DNA of 64,000 bases, taken from Hyphomicrobium_A sp963726795 (GTDB lineage: Bacteria > Pseudomonadota > Alphaproteobacteria > Rhizobiales > Hyphomicrobiaceae). The stretch covers positions 930,001-994,000 of the forward strand of contig CAVSDD010000004.1 of assembly GCA_963726795.1 (NCBI GenBank), written 5' to 3'. A model generated the notes under the pieces. It was not told the DNA's origin, made no database searches, and worked only from the letters and a program-made list of their open reading frames with translations. Positions within the stretch are counted from its first letter, which is position 1, and each line of letters begins with the position of its first letter. Shown piece by piece: positions 1-7,909 of the stretch. Both the position numbers and the translations under genes were made by a program.

Positions 1-1
1 T

Positions 2-523
2 GCCAAGCACTGGCTGTCCGTGCTGAGCCAGCGCGGCCACGCCGGCGCCCAGGCCTTCCTTGCGGACCTGCTCTGGCGCGGCAAATTCATGCCGGCCGAT
101 CCGGTGCGCGCCTTCGCGCTGATCACGCTGGCGGTCACCAACGCGTCGCCCTACGAGCGCGTCTGGATCGAGGACATCTACCAGAACATCTATTGCGGCG
201 TCGCTCAGAGCGTGCGCAAGCAGGCGACGGGCCTCGTTGCAGACTGGCGCACGCGCTACAGCCGCAAGCCGGACGTGCGCGATCGCTCGGGTCTGGGCAT
301 CTTGGATACGCAGGCAAATCGCACCTGCGGAAACGGTGAGCCGGTTCCGCTGGTATCGGGTGCTTCGGCAGTCCAGACCGCGCCGGCAATCACGCCTGGA
401 CCCGCGCCGCAGGACTTCGTGAAGAAGGCCGGAGGGACGGATTTGCATGATGTCGGTGCCAGCGTGCCGGCGGTTCCTGCAGCGCCGCAGCCGCTGCCGG
501 CCGCTACGGCGCCTGCTCGCTGA
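2..523 (+). CDS. Sel1-repeat (TPR-like) protein, C-terminal part
   Basis: This is the 3' end of a gene whose start lies before the window; the frame is open from base 2. The first 45 residues match the Sel1 pattern: an Ala/Gly-rich helix pair containing AGAQAFLADLLWRG and then a FALITLAV helix. Sel1 repeats are short helical pairs that act as protein-interaction scaffolds, often in envelope or signalling proteins. After the repeat comes a Trp/Tyr/Arg-rich linker, and the last 60 residues are a low-complexity Pro/Ala tail. There is a GTG at base 20, but the Sel1 helix already runs upstream of it, so it is not the start. The partner and precise role cannot be told from this fragment. A terminator-like hairpin follows 30 bases after the stop. 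Confidence 0.75.
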   Translation, partial: AKHWLSVLSQRGHAGAQAFLADLLWRGKFMPADPVRAFALITLAVTNASPYERVWIEDIYQNIYCGVAQSVRKQATGLVADWRTRYSRKPDVRDRSGLGILDTQANRTCGNGEPVPLVSGASAVQTAPAITPGPAPQDFVKKAGGTDLHDVGASVPAVPAAPQPLPAATAPAR

Positions 524-552
524 ACACACGCGTCTCTAGCCCGCGCAACAAA

Positions 553-584
553 AAGTCCTGCTCGCAGCAATGCGCGCAGGACTT
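553..584. terminator. Bidirectional hairpin terminator between convergent genes
   Basis: A perfect 9-bp stem, AAGTCCTGC (553-561) and GCAGGACTT (576-584), encloses a 14-base loop. It is flanked by AAAA on the left and a T-rich run on the right. It lies between the stop of the Sel1 gene and the stop of the minus-strand secreted-protein gene, where a shared terminator is expected. Confidence 0.7.
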
Positions 585-609
585 CTCATTTTGAACTGGA
601 CTTGCTGGC

Positions 610-1068
610 TCAGCGCTTGTGCAGGCTCAGCGATGCGGAAGCGCCTTCGCCCGACAGATCGATACTCTGGCTGCTGCCGTTGACGGCGACGCGAATGGTC
701 CCGTGCACGTTGAAATCGCTGTTGTAGAAGCTGCCGCGATAGCGGTTTGCCGACACCTTATAAACCGTGGCGGTCTGCGAAGCTTTGCCGGAGCTCGTGG
801 CGCACGTGGCCTGCACCGTATAGCTGTCGCCGCCGTTCCGCTGATAGCTCGCGCGGCAGCTCGCTCGTTCCTTGTTGCCGGTCGAGAAGGCAACCCAGCC
901 GCCGCCGCTCCATGAGCCGGCGAGGTTGGGGCCGGGGTCGGCTGCGCTGGGACCAATGAGGCTTGCGACCGCAAGAGCGCACAGCGGCAGCACGAACCAC
1001 TTGTGCCGCGTGACCGAACGGGCTGCTCGCGCACTGGTAGACTTTTGCAAGGAGATCGGATTGTCCAT
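610..1068 (-). CDS. Hypothetical secreted protein, about 152 aa
   Basis: I do not recognise a named family. The start chosen is the ATG at 1068, because GAAGGG sits 6 bases upstream; a longer reading to 1104 would add 12 residues without a ribosome site. The N-terminus is basic, followed by a hydrophobic stretch (WFVLPLCALAVASLIGPSAA) that looks like a signal peptide with cleavage near ADPGPN. The mature part of about 110 residues is rich in Ser, Gly, Tyr and Thr and has two cysteines (ASCRASY and QATCATS) that could form a disulfide. Alternating patterns such as TATVYKVSANRYRGSFY suggest a small beta-rich periplasmic domain. The role is unknown. It is transcribed toward the Sel1 gene and shares the hairpin terminator with it. 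Confidence 0.7.
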   Translation of the reverse strand: MDNPISLQKSTSARAARSVTRHKWFVLPLCALAVASLIGPSAADPGPNLAGSWSGGGWVAFSTGNKERASCRASYQRNGGDSYTVQATCATSSGKASQTATVYKVSANRYRGSFYNSDFNVHGTIRVAVNGSSQSIDLSGEGASASLSLHKR

Positions 1069-1441
1069 AGCTGACCCTTCAAGTCGCAATCGGCCAACAA
1101 CCAATCCCGCCAGTTTACACGAGATGGCGCCGGTGAGGATAAGTGGGGCCCCTTAGTGGCGGCGACAATGGCGGATATTCGTAACAAGAGGCTGAACGGC
1201 AACGCGCCAGAAAACCCGCTACCGGTTTCTCTTTGACGGCGGGTGCGAACGCTAAAGCCGCATTCGACCGGAGAAAAACGCCAATCGGCGCATCGCCAAC
1301 CAATGCAGCGTGCTGCACTGCACTGTTTCCCAGGGAACAGCAACGTGGTGCGCTCAGAGTAAATTGGCCATTCGGCATTTGCCGCGATTTATGTACTGGG
1401 CGGCCAAAATCCAAGTCCGACAAATCGCAAAGGAGACGCGC
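1069..1441. other. Gene-free divergent intergenic region
   Basis: About 370 bases separate the minus-strand secreted-protein gene from the plus-strand TPR gene. Long open frames cross it on both strands, but they are continuations of frames antisense to the neighbours. The region should hold both promoters. I see a near-palindrome TGTTTCCCAGGGAACA around 1322-1337 but no promoter boxes I would defend. Confidence 0.5.
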
Positions 1442-2440
1442 ATGCTGCGCTCGACCGGCCGTTTCGTGTGCACGTGCGCACTCGTGTTTGCTGCTGGCTT
1501 CGCGCCGGCATACGCCGGCATGCAGAACGATCTGGAGCTTTGCACCGCCGCCCAGGGGCGCTCGTCCGCTGCGGCTTGCACGCGCGTCATGAACAGCGGG
1601 CGGCTGCGCGATCAAGACGTCTACATCGGCTATTACAACCGGGCGGACGCCTACGAAAAAGCCGGAGATTTCGCCAAGGCGCTGGCCGACCTCGACAAGG
1701 TCATCGAGATCAAGCCGAAGTTTGCGCGCGGATACCTGGCGCGCGGCCTGGTGCAGGACGATCTTGGTGCAACCGACAAAGCGCTGGCCGATCTCGATCG
1801 CGCCATTGTGCTCAAGCCGGATGACGCGGGGATTTATGTCCATCGCGCCACGGTGCTGCGCGGCAAGCGGGATTTCGAAGGGGCCCTTGCTGACCTGAAG
1901 AAAGCGGCGGACCTCGACCCCAAGCGCGAGAAAACACCTCTGCAGCGGGCGATCGTGCTGGCCGAAAGCGGCGACATCAAAGCCGCGAGCGACGCGGCGG
2001 ATGCGCTCTTTGCCAGCGGCACGCCGGATGCCGCTACCTATTACGTTCGCGCGACCGTGGCCTTCTTCGATGAACGCATGGATGCGGCGCAGAGCGATCT
2101 CGAGCGCGCGCTCAAGCTCAATGCCAGCTTTGCCGGTGCGCATACGCTCATGGGGCGCATCGAGGAAAAGCGCGGAAACGCTTCCAAAGCGAAGGCGCAG
2201 TACGAGACCGCGCTCAAATCGGTGGCGCAGGAGTTCGACCGGCGGCTTGCCGTGAAAACCGCGCGTGAGCGGATCGCCGCGCTCAAGGATGTGACCGCCA
2301 GCGTCGCATCCAACCAGCAGCATGAGCCCGAGCCCGACGTTGCGGCCGCTCCGGCACCTGTCTCGGCATCCGAGTCCGCGCCTGGCTGCAAGCGGTTCCT
2401 GCCGGCGACGGGCACGATCATCTCGGCCGACTGCGACTAA
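1442..2440 (+). CDS. Secreted tetratricopeptide-repeat protein
   Basis: The product has 332 residues. The start is the ATG at 1442, preceded by AAGGAG; reading from 1310 would bury the signal peptide. A signal peptide of about 28 residues ends at APAYAG. Several TPR units follow, recognisable by the recurring pattern of YIGYYNRADAYEKAGDFAKA, ARGYLARGLVQDDLGATDKA and AGIYVHRATVLRGKRDFEGA, each with the small-residue and aromatic positions of a TPR helix pair. The last 60 residues are a Pro/Ala/Glu linker and a short end with one Cys (GCKRF). TPR arrays bind partner proteins, so this is probably a periplasmic scaffold. No client can be named. It converges with xthA, with 13 bases between the stops. 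Confidence 0.85.
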   Translation: MLRSTGRFVCTCALVFAAGFAPAYAGMQNDLELCTAAQGRSSAAACTRVMNSGRLRDQDVYIGYYNRADAYEKAGDFAKALADLDKVIEIKPKFARGYLARGLVQDDLGATDKALADLDRAIVLKPDDAGIYVHRATVLRGKRDFEGALADLKKAADLDPKREKTPLQRAIVLAESGDIKAASDAADALFASGTPDAATYYVRATVAFFDERMDAAQSDLERALKLNASFAGAHTLMGRIEEKRGNASKAKAQYETALKSVAQEFDRRLAVKTARERIAALKDVTASVASNQQHEPEPDVAAAPAPVSASESAPGCKRFLPATGTIISADCD

Positions 2441-2453
2441 GCTAAACGCCACG

Positions 2454-3236
2454 CTAGACGTCGAGCTCGATCCACACCGGCACATGGTCGGACGGCTTCT
2501 CCCAGCCGCGCGTGAAGCGGTCGATGCCGGCAGCCTTGAGCCGGTCGGCCGCTTGCGGCGACAGCAAGAGATGGTCGATGCGGATGCCGTCGTCCTTCTG
2601 GTAAGAGCCGGCCTGATAATCCCAGAACGTGTAGACGCCGGCCTGGGGATGGCACAGACGCACGGCGTCGGTCAGGCCGTCGTTCAGCAGCCGGCGGAAC
2701 GCCGCACGACTTTCGGGCTGATAGAGCGCGTCGTCGCGCCACGCCTCGGGCCTCCGCGCATCGATCGGCTCGGGGATCACGTTATAATCGCCCGCGAGAA
2801 CGAGCATCGCCTCCTCGCTCAGCAGCGCGCGCACGTGCTTTTCCAGGCGGCCGAGCCAGGCAAGCTTGTAGGCGAATTTCTCGCTCGCGATCGGGTTGCC
2901 GTTCGGCAGGTAGATCGACGCGACCTTGAGCGCGCCTGAGGGCACATGCACCCGCGCCTCGATGAAGCGCGCGTGCTCATCGGCGCCGTTGCCGGGCAGG
3001 CGGGGGGTAATATCCTCGAGCGGCGGCTTGGATAGGATGGCGACGCCGTTGAAGCCCTTCTGCCCGTGCACCGCGACGTTGTAGCCGAGCTCCTCGATCG
3101 CCGCGGAGGGGAAGCCCTCGTCGACGCTCTTGATCTCCTGCAGGCAGATGACGTCGGGCGCCTCCTGGCGCAGGTAGACGAGCAGCAACTCGATGCGCGC
3201 CTTGACGCCGTTGATGTTCCAGGTGGCGATTTTCAT
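2454..3236 (-). CDS. xthA: Exodeoxyribonuclease III
   Basis: The product (260 aa) is an ExoIII-type AP endonuclease and 3'-5' exonuclease for base-excision repair, of normal length for the family. Visible signatures of the endonuclease/exonuclease/phosphatase fold are MKIATWNINGVKAR at the N-terminus, LQEIKSVDE with the metal-binding Glu, SIYLPNGNP, the AGDYNV catalytic Asp-Asn pair, RIDHLLLS and the C-terminal SDHVPVW with the catalytic Asp-His. The start is taken at the ATG that gives MKIATWN, where this family begins; the frame continues 12 codons upstream without family similarity. It stands alone, facing the TPR gene. Confidence 0.95.
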   Translation of the reverse strand: MKIATWNINGVKARIELLLVYLRQEAPDVICLQEIKSVDEGFPSAAIEELGYNVAVHGQKGFNGVAILSKPPLEDITPRLPGNGADEHARFIEARVHVPSGALKVASIYLPNGNPIASEKFAYKLAWLGRLEKHVRALLSEEAMLVLAGDYNVIPEPIDARRPEAWRDDALYQPESRAAFRRLLNDGLTDAVRLCHPQAGVYTFWDYQAGSYQKDDGIRIDHLLLSPQAADRLKAAGIDRFTRGWEKPSDHVPVWIELDV

Positions 3237-3449
3237 GCTGCTCGAGATCGATCCGCTTGCAGGGAGACTCACCGCCGTTGGCGAAACCCGCTCGGCTTTT
3301 TGTCAATTTCGCTCACGTAGCGCAACCCAAGCTTAAGATATCGGCGCCCCGTGTGAGCATCTTTTCAATCAAACCATGGTCTCATCACGCGTGCGTCGCC
3401 GGATGTGGGCAAAAGCCGGCGCACGCGCAAAGAGATCAGGGATTGTGAG

Positions 3450-4700
3450 ATGGACCACATGACACGCCGCCACGTGCTCGCTGCAGCTGGAGGTTTGGTC
3501 GGGGCGGCGGCTTCCGCGCATGCGGCTACCTACGGCAATCCCGACGAGCCCGCCCAGGGCGCGATCAACACCCTCAACAATCCCTCGAGCACGACGGTGC
3601 CCGGACCCAACAACCCGGCGCTGTCGCGGCAATTCCCCGGCGCGTTCACCCCGCCCGCGACCGATGTCGGCGAGCTGCCGATGTTCTGGGCGTCCTTCAA
3701 CAATGCCCCGCGCCGCATCCAGGACGGCGGCTGGGCGCGTCAGGTCACGCAATACGACTTCCAGATCTCCGAGGAGATCGCCGGCGTCAACATGCGCCTG
3801 ACGCGTGGCGGCATCCGCGAGCTGCACTGGCACCTCTTCTCCGAATGGGCCTACGTCACGGCGGGCTCCTGCCGCATCACCACCATCGACGCGCAAGGGC
3901 GCGCCAACGTCGAGGACGTGCACCAGGGCGGGCTGTGGTACTTCCCCGCCGGGCTGCCGCACTCGCTGCAGGGCATCGGCGAGGACGGCTGCGAGTTCAT
4001 CCTGTGCTTCGACGAGGGCAAGGCGTCCGAGTTCAACACGCTGCTCTTGACCGACTGGATGGCGCACACGCAGCCCGATATCCTGGCGCTCAACTTCGGC
4101 GTGCCGGCCGAGACCTTCAAGAACATCCCGCTGCAGGATCTCTACATCTTCCAGGGCCAGATGCCGGGACCGATCGAGGCCGAGCAACGCCAGGCCGCGG
4201 GCGATGCCGGGCTGCCGCAGTTGCGTTCGGCTTTCCAGCTCTCCGAGATCGCGCCCGTCGCCAAGACTCGGGGCGGGGAAGTGCGCATCGCCGACAGCTC
4301 CAACTTCCCGATCGCGACCAACATCGCTGCGGCGCTCGTCACCATCCATCCCGGCGGCATGCGCGAAATGCACTGGCACCCCAACGCCGACGAGTGGCTT
4401 TACGTCATCGCCGGCCAGGGCGAGGCGACCGTGTTCAACACCGGGCCCAATGTCGTGACGCAGAACTTCAATCCGGGCGATGTCGGCTACATCAAGCGCG
4501 CGTACGGGCATTACCTGCGCAACACCGGCAAGGAAGATCTCACCTACCTCGAGGTGTTCCGCGCGCCGCACGTTGTCGATGTCTCCCTGTCCGACTGGCT
4601 GAGCCACACGCCCGCCGCGATGGTCGCCCAGCACTTGCGCATCGACCCGGTCACGGTCGCGCAGTTCCCGAGCAAGAAGCCGATGGTGCTGCCGGCCTGA
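3450..4700 (+). CDS. oxdC: Oxalate decarboxylase, bicupin, Tat-exported
   Basis: The product (416 aa) should convert oxalate to formate and CO2 using Mn. It begins with a twin-arginine-like signal (TRRHVLAAAGG, cleavage near AHA-ATY), so it probably acts in the periplasm after folding and metal loading in the cytoplasm. Cupin 1 carries the metal ligands His126, His128, Glu132 and His171. Cupin 2 carries His308, His310, Glu315 and His354, and Glu368 (YLEVF) matches the second conserved acid. The lid over site 1 reads SEFNT (193-197); the family's SENST lid supplies the catalytic Glu, here Glu194, which favours decarboxylase over oxidase activity. The ATG at 3450 was preferred over 3405 because it gives a clean Tat signal. 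No strong ribosome site is visible. It appears monocistronic. Confidence 0.92.
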   Translation: MDHMTRRHVLAAAGGLVGAAASAHAATYGNPDEPAQGAINTLNNPSSTTVPGPNNPALSRQFPGAFTPPATDVGELPMFWASFNNAPRRIQDGGWARQVTQYDFQISEEIAGVNMRLTRGGIRELHWHLFSEWAYVTAGSCRITTIDAQGRANVEDVHQGGLWYFPAGLPHSLQGIGEDGCEFILCFDEGKASEFNTLLLTDWMAHTQPDILALNFGVPAETFKNIPLQDLYIFQGQMPGPIEAEQRQAAGDAGLPQLRSAFQLSEIAPVAKTRGGEVRIADSSNFPIATNIAAALVTIHPGGMREMHWHPNADEWLYVIAGQGEATVFNTGPNVVTQNFNPGDVGYIKRAYGHYLRNTGKEDLTYLEVFRAPHVVDVSLSDWLSHTPAAMVAQHLRIDPVTVAQFPSKKPMVLPA

Positions 4701-5417
4701 GCCGGCGCTCTACTTCCGCACTCCGCGTGCGCCTTTATCCTCGCGGGGTTTCCCCCGAGGGTTTGCGTTAGCGAAGGGAGCGCGGGCGCCAAGCGCTGCA
4801 ATCCTGTCGCGACTTTTTAGGGCACCGCTATAGCGCCCGCGCACGGATCTCTCATGGCCGAGGGTGCGGACACGACCGCAGCGAGCTTGGGCTCCAACCT
4901 GCCTGGCAGGCCATCGTCCCGGAGCCGCCGGCGGCTGCCGCGTAACTGCACGCAGCGGCCGTTGCGGAAGGGCGTCCATGCGTCCTGTTGCCATCGCGCA
5001 TAGCCTCGGTCGCACGACCCGGAATAGGACAGAGCTGTCTGCACCGGCACACGCAACGGAACGTGTGACGGCTCATCCGGGACCGTTCCCCGCCCCGCGT
5101 CAGACGCTCAAGCTTGTCGCGTCCCTTCGTCGGGCAGGGATGAGGGGAGTATGGGCGCGCGAGAGAGGGCGGGGATTAGATTTGTGGCTAATTAAATCGG
5201 GCAAGCGCCGCACGAACGACCCACATTCTTAAACGAGGGCCAATAGGGTGCACGCGGAGAGCCATGGAACCTGCGGCCGGTCGGAACCATTATGAGCAGA
5301 GCCTGCTCAGCGGAAATCAGCGTTCCTGCCGCACTTGCCTGCGTTCGGGTCAAGCGAGACGAGTTCCCCGCTTAAATCTAGTTTGCCCGGCCGTACACGT
5401 GCGAGAAGGAGACAGTT
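4701..5417. other. Long gene-free region upstream of the KaiC-like gene
   Basis: About 720 bases without a credible gene. The open frames here are Arg/Pro/Ala-rich and lack ribosome sites. At 4739-4760 an imperfect hairpin (CCTCGCGGGG, TTT, CCCCCGAGG) may end oxdC transcription, although no T-run follows. The stretch 5180-5260 is more AT-rich than its surroundings and could hold the promoter of the KaiC-like operon. GGAAC motifs occur, but none has a correctly spaced CGTT for an EcfG-type stress promoter. Confidence 0.5.
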
Positions 5418-6905
5418 GTGAGCAAGCTGGGCAATGTACCCACGGGCATTGAGGGCCTGGATGACGTCCTTTCTGGCGGGTTTGCGCGGGGGCGCCTGTT
5501 CTTGCTGGAAGGAAGTCCGGGGACCGGCAAGACAACGATCGCCCTTCAGTTTCTGCTGGAGGGATTGAAGTCTAAGCAACCAGTTCTCTACGTCACACTG
5601 TCGGAAACGCGCGATGAGCTGACAAGCACGGCTCACTCTCACGGCTGGACGCTTGGCGATGATTTGCAGATTTTTGAATTGCAGCCGCCTGAGAGTGCGC
5701 TCGATCCCGATGAACAGCAGAGCATCCTCTACTCTTCGGATTTGGAGCTCGGCGAAACCATCCAGGCGATTTTAGCGGAGATCGAGCGTATCAATCCATC
5801 GCTGGTCGTCCTCGACAGCCTTTCGGAGATCCGTCTGCTGGCGCAGAGCTCGCTGCGGTATCGCCGTCAACTTCTGGCGCTGAAGCATATTTTCGCAAAG
5901 CGCGGGACGACCGTCCTGCTGCTCGACGATCTCACGACTGACACCCTCGACAAGACCGTGCATTCGATCGCCCACGGCGTGCTGCGGCTGGAAGAGCTGT
6001 CTCCCGACTACGGGGCCGAGCGGCGGCGCCTGAAGGTGATCAAATACCGTGGTCAGCCCTACCGTGGCGGCTACCACGACTTCGAGATCAAGACCGGTGG
6101 CGTGCAGGTCTTTCCACGCCTGGTGGCTTCGGAGCACAAGGGTAAGTTCGTCGTCTCTCAGCTAAGGAGCGGCATCGCGGAGCTGGATCTCCTTCTCGGC
6201 GGCGGGGTCGAGACGGGATCGAGCACGTTGGTGTTGGGTCCAGCCGGAAATGGCAAGTCGCTGCTGGTGCTGCAGTACGCCGATGCCGCTCTGCGTCGCG
6301 GCGAAAAAGTTGGCATGTTCATTTTCGATGAGGAGATCAATCTCCTCTTCCGGCGCGCCAAAGTCCTGGGCATCGACCTTGCGCACTTCCGGGAGAAGGG
6401 CCTCCTCTTCATAAATCAAGTCGACGCGGCCGAGCTTTCTCCCGGCGAGTTCTCCCATCAGGTGCGGCAATATGTTGAGCACCGAGGCGTCCAACTCGTC
6501 GTGATTGACAGTCTCAACGGGTATCGCGCTGCGATGCCGGAAGAGCGCTCACTTCTCCTCCACATCCATGAGCTGCTTCAGTATCTCAATCGCAAGGGTG
6601 TCAGCACGTTCCTCACGGTTGCCCAACACGGCTTGGTCGGCCACATGGAGTCGCCGGTGGACGTGACCTACCTGGCCGATACGGTGATTTTGATGCGCTT
6701 CTTCGAAGCCCAGGGGCGCGTACGCCGAGCGATTTCCGTCGTCAAAAAACGGACCGGTGAGCACGAGGACACCATTCGTGAGTTCGTAATAAGCAACAAA
6801 GGCCTGAGCGTAGGGCCGGTGTTGAAGCACTTCCACGGCGTGTTGCGCGGCGTTCCGACGTTCGTCGGTGCGGGTGGGTCAGATGACGCGTTGTTGAAAG
6901 AATAG
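5418..6905 (+). CDS. KaiC-like double RecA-domain ATPase
   Basis: The product (495 aa) has two tandem KaiC/RecA domains. Domain 1 has Walker A GSPGTGKT (32-39) and Walker B LVVLDSL (Asp133). Domain 2 has Walker A GPAGNGKS (274-281), the acidic pair DEE (304-306) and Walker B LVVIDSL (Asp364). KaiC proteins are hexameric autokinase/ATPases; outside cyanobacteria they act as signalling ATPases. At the positions of the cyanobacterial Ser431/Thr432 phosphosites, aligned on the following DTxIL motif, this protein has Thr417 and Tyr418. Domain 1 keeps only one Glu (SET) where cyanobacterial KaiC has two. The GTG start has AAGGAG upstream. Two bases separate the stop from the histidine-kinase gene, so the two are co-transcribed. 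No kaiA or kaiB is present in the window. Confidence 0.9.
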   Translation: MSKLGNVPTGIEGLDDVLSGGFARGRLFLLEGSPGTGKTTIALQFLLEGLKSKQPVLYVTLSETRDELTSTAHSHGWTLGDDLQIFELQPPESALDPDEQQSILYSSDLELGETIQAILAEIERINPSLVVLDSLSEIRLLAQSSLRYRRQLLALKHIFAKRGTTVLLLDDLTTDTLDKTVHSIAHGVLRLEELSPDYGAERRRLKVIKYRGQPYRGGYHDFEIKTGGVQVFPRLVASEHKGKFVVSQLRSGIAELDLLLGGGVETGSSTLVLGPAGNGKSLLVLQYADAALRRGEKVGMFIFDEEINLLFRRAKVLGIDLAHFREKGLLFINQVDAAELSPGEFSHQVRQYVEHRGVQLVVIDSLNGYRAAMPEERSLLLHIHELLQYLNRKGVSTFLTVAQHGLVGHMESPVDVTYLADTVILMRFFEAQGRVRRAISVVKKRTGEHEDTIREFVISNKGLSVGPVLKHFHGVLRGVPTFVGAGGSDDALLKE

Positions 6906-6907
6906 CG

Positions 6908-7906
6908 ATGCCGTTTGGCGGTCCCAACTCTGAACGGGCGCTCATCCTGCTGCGAAAGCGTGACGCCGAAGTCGCGTCGAACCTCCTCACCGAGGCATCC
7001 TTCGCCGTCAAGACTTGTGCTGACCCGGTAGAGCTCGTCTCGGAACTCGCGGGTGGAGCCGGTTTTGTCGTGATGAGCGAAGAGCTCGCAGCGCAAGCAG
7101 CGGTGATTGCGGGTGTCGGCGAATGGATTAAAGACCAACCGCCCTGGTCCGATCTTCCGATCATCCTGCTTACAGGTCGAACCGACGCCCCAAGCCGTGC
7201 CCGCGTTGCGGTGGCCGTTCAGGAAAAGTTCGGCAACATCAACTTTCTGGAACGCCCGTTCCATCCGACCACCCTCGTGAGCCTGGCGAGGACGGCCATA
7301 CGATCGCGGCGCCGCCAGTACGAGGCGCGGGCCTTGTTGGCTCGCTACGAGCTGCTTGCCCGCGAATTGCAGCACCGGACCAAGAATCTTCTCTCCGTGG
7401 TCCTGTCGGTCGCGTCCGCCAGCTTGCGGGAAGGCGGCGGGGGCGGAGAGGCGCTCGTTGCGCGCCTGCATTCGCTCGCGCGGGCGCAGGATCTCATTTT
7501 CGAGGAGGGCGGGGGCGGCGCGCTGCTGGAACACATTGTGCGCAGTATCGTCGACAGTTTCGGTGCGCGGATTTCCGTTGAAGGACCGCCGGTGTTTCTC
7601 AAGGCCGGTGTCGTTCAGGGTTTTGCCCTTATCGTCCACGAGTTGGCCACCAACGCGGCGAAATACGGAGCGCTGACCACGCCGTCCGGCAGCGTCGCCG
7701 TTCGCTGGGGCCTGAATAGCGGAGTGGAGGAGCCCACGATCACTTTCACCTGGCGCGAGCAGGGCGGCCCGCCGGCCGCTCCGCCCGAGCACCGTGGGTT
7801 CGGCACGCTCTTGCTGGAAAGGGCCGTAGCGAGTTCGGGCGATCCGCCGCGCTTCCATTACGGCCCGGCCGGCTTCACCTACCAGATCACTGCCTCGTGC
7901 CGGTGA
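6908..7906 (+). CDS. HWE-family histidine kinase with degenerate receiver domain
   Basis: The product (332 aa) is cytoplasmic, with no membrane segment. Residues 10-130 resemble a CheY-like receiver by pattern (LILLRKRDA, LPIILLTGRTD, FLERPF). The phospho-acceptor region reads GFVVMSEEL with no Asp, and the usual Lys before Pro is Arg (ERPF), so it is probably a pseudo-receiver. The kinase part has the HWE/HisKA_2 H-box ELQHRTKNLL (His156), N-box HELATNAAKYG (Asn249), the defining W-x-E (Trp282, Glu284) and G-box GFGT (297-300). HWE kinases are typical of Alphaproteobacteria and often feed light, redox or general-stress pathways. It directly follows the KaiC-like ATPase, which is its likely partner or input. 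No cognate response regulator is adjacent. Confidence 0.9.
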   Translation: MPFGGPNSERALILLRKRDAEVASNLLTEASFAVKTCADPVELVSELAGGAGFVVMSEELAAQAAVIAGVGEWIKDQPPWSDLPIILLTGRTDAPSRARVAVAVQEKFGNINFLERPFHPTTLVSLARTAIRSRRRQYEARALLARYELLARELQHRTKNLLSVVLSVASASLREGGGGGEALVARLHSLARAQDLIFEEGGGGALLEHIVRSIVDSFGARISVEGPPVFLKAGVVQGFALIVHELATNAAKYGALTTPSGSVAVRWGLNSGVEEPTITFTWREQGGPPAAPPEHRGFGTLLLERAVASSGDPPRFHYGPAGFTYQITASCR

Positions 7907-7909
7907 ACG

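Noticed and set aside
1115..2485. 456-codon open frame on the minus strand
   Set aside because: It lies antisense to the TPR gene, which has a signal peptide, ribosome site and family repeats. The frame is an effect of high GC.
5058..5087. EcfG-type stress promoter (GGAAC...CGTT) before the KaiC-like operon
   Set aside because: The spacer is 21 bases, longer than the usual 16-17, and it lies 330 bases from the start codon.
4864..5232. Small gene of 122 codons upstream of the KaiC-like gene
   Set aside because: Arg/Pro/Ala-rich, no ribosome site, no helix or strand pattern; typical of non-coding GC-rich DNA.
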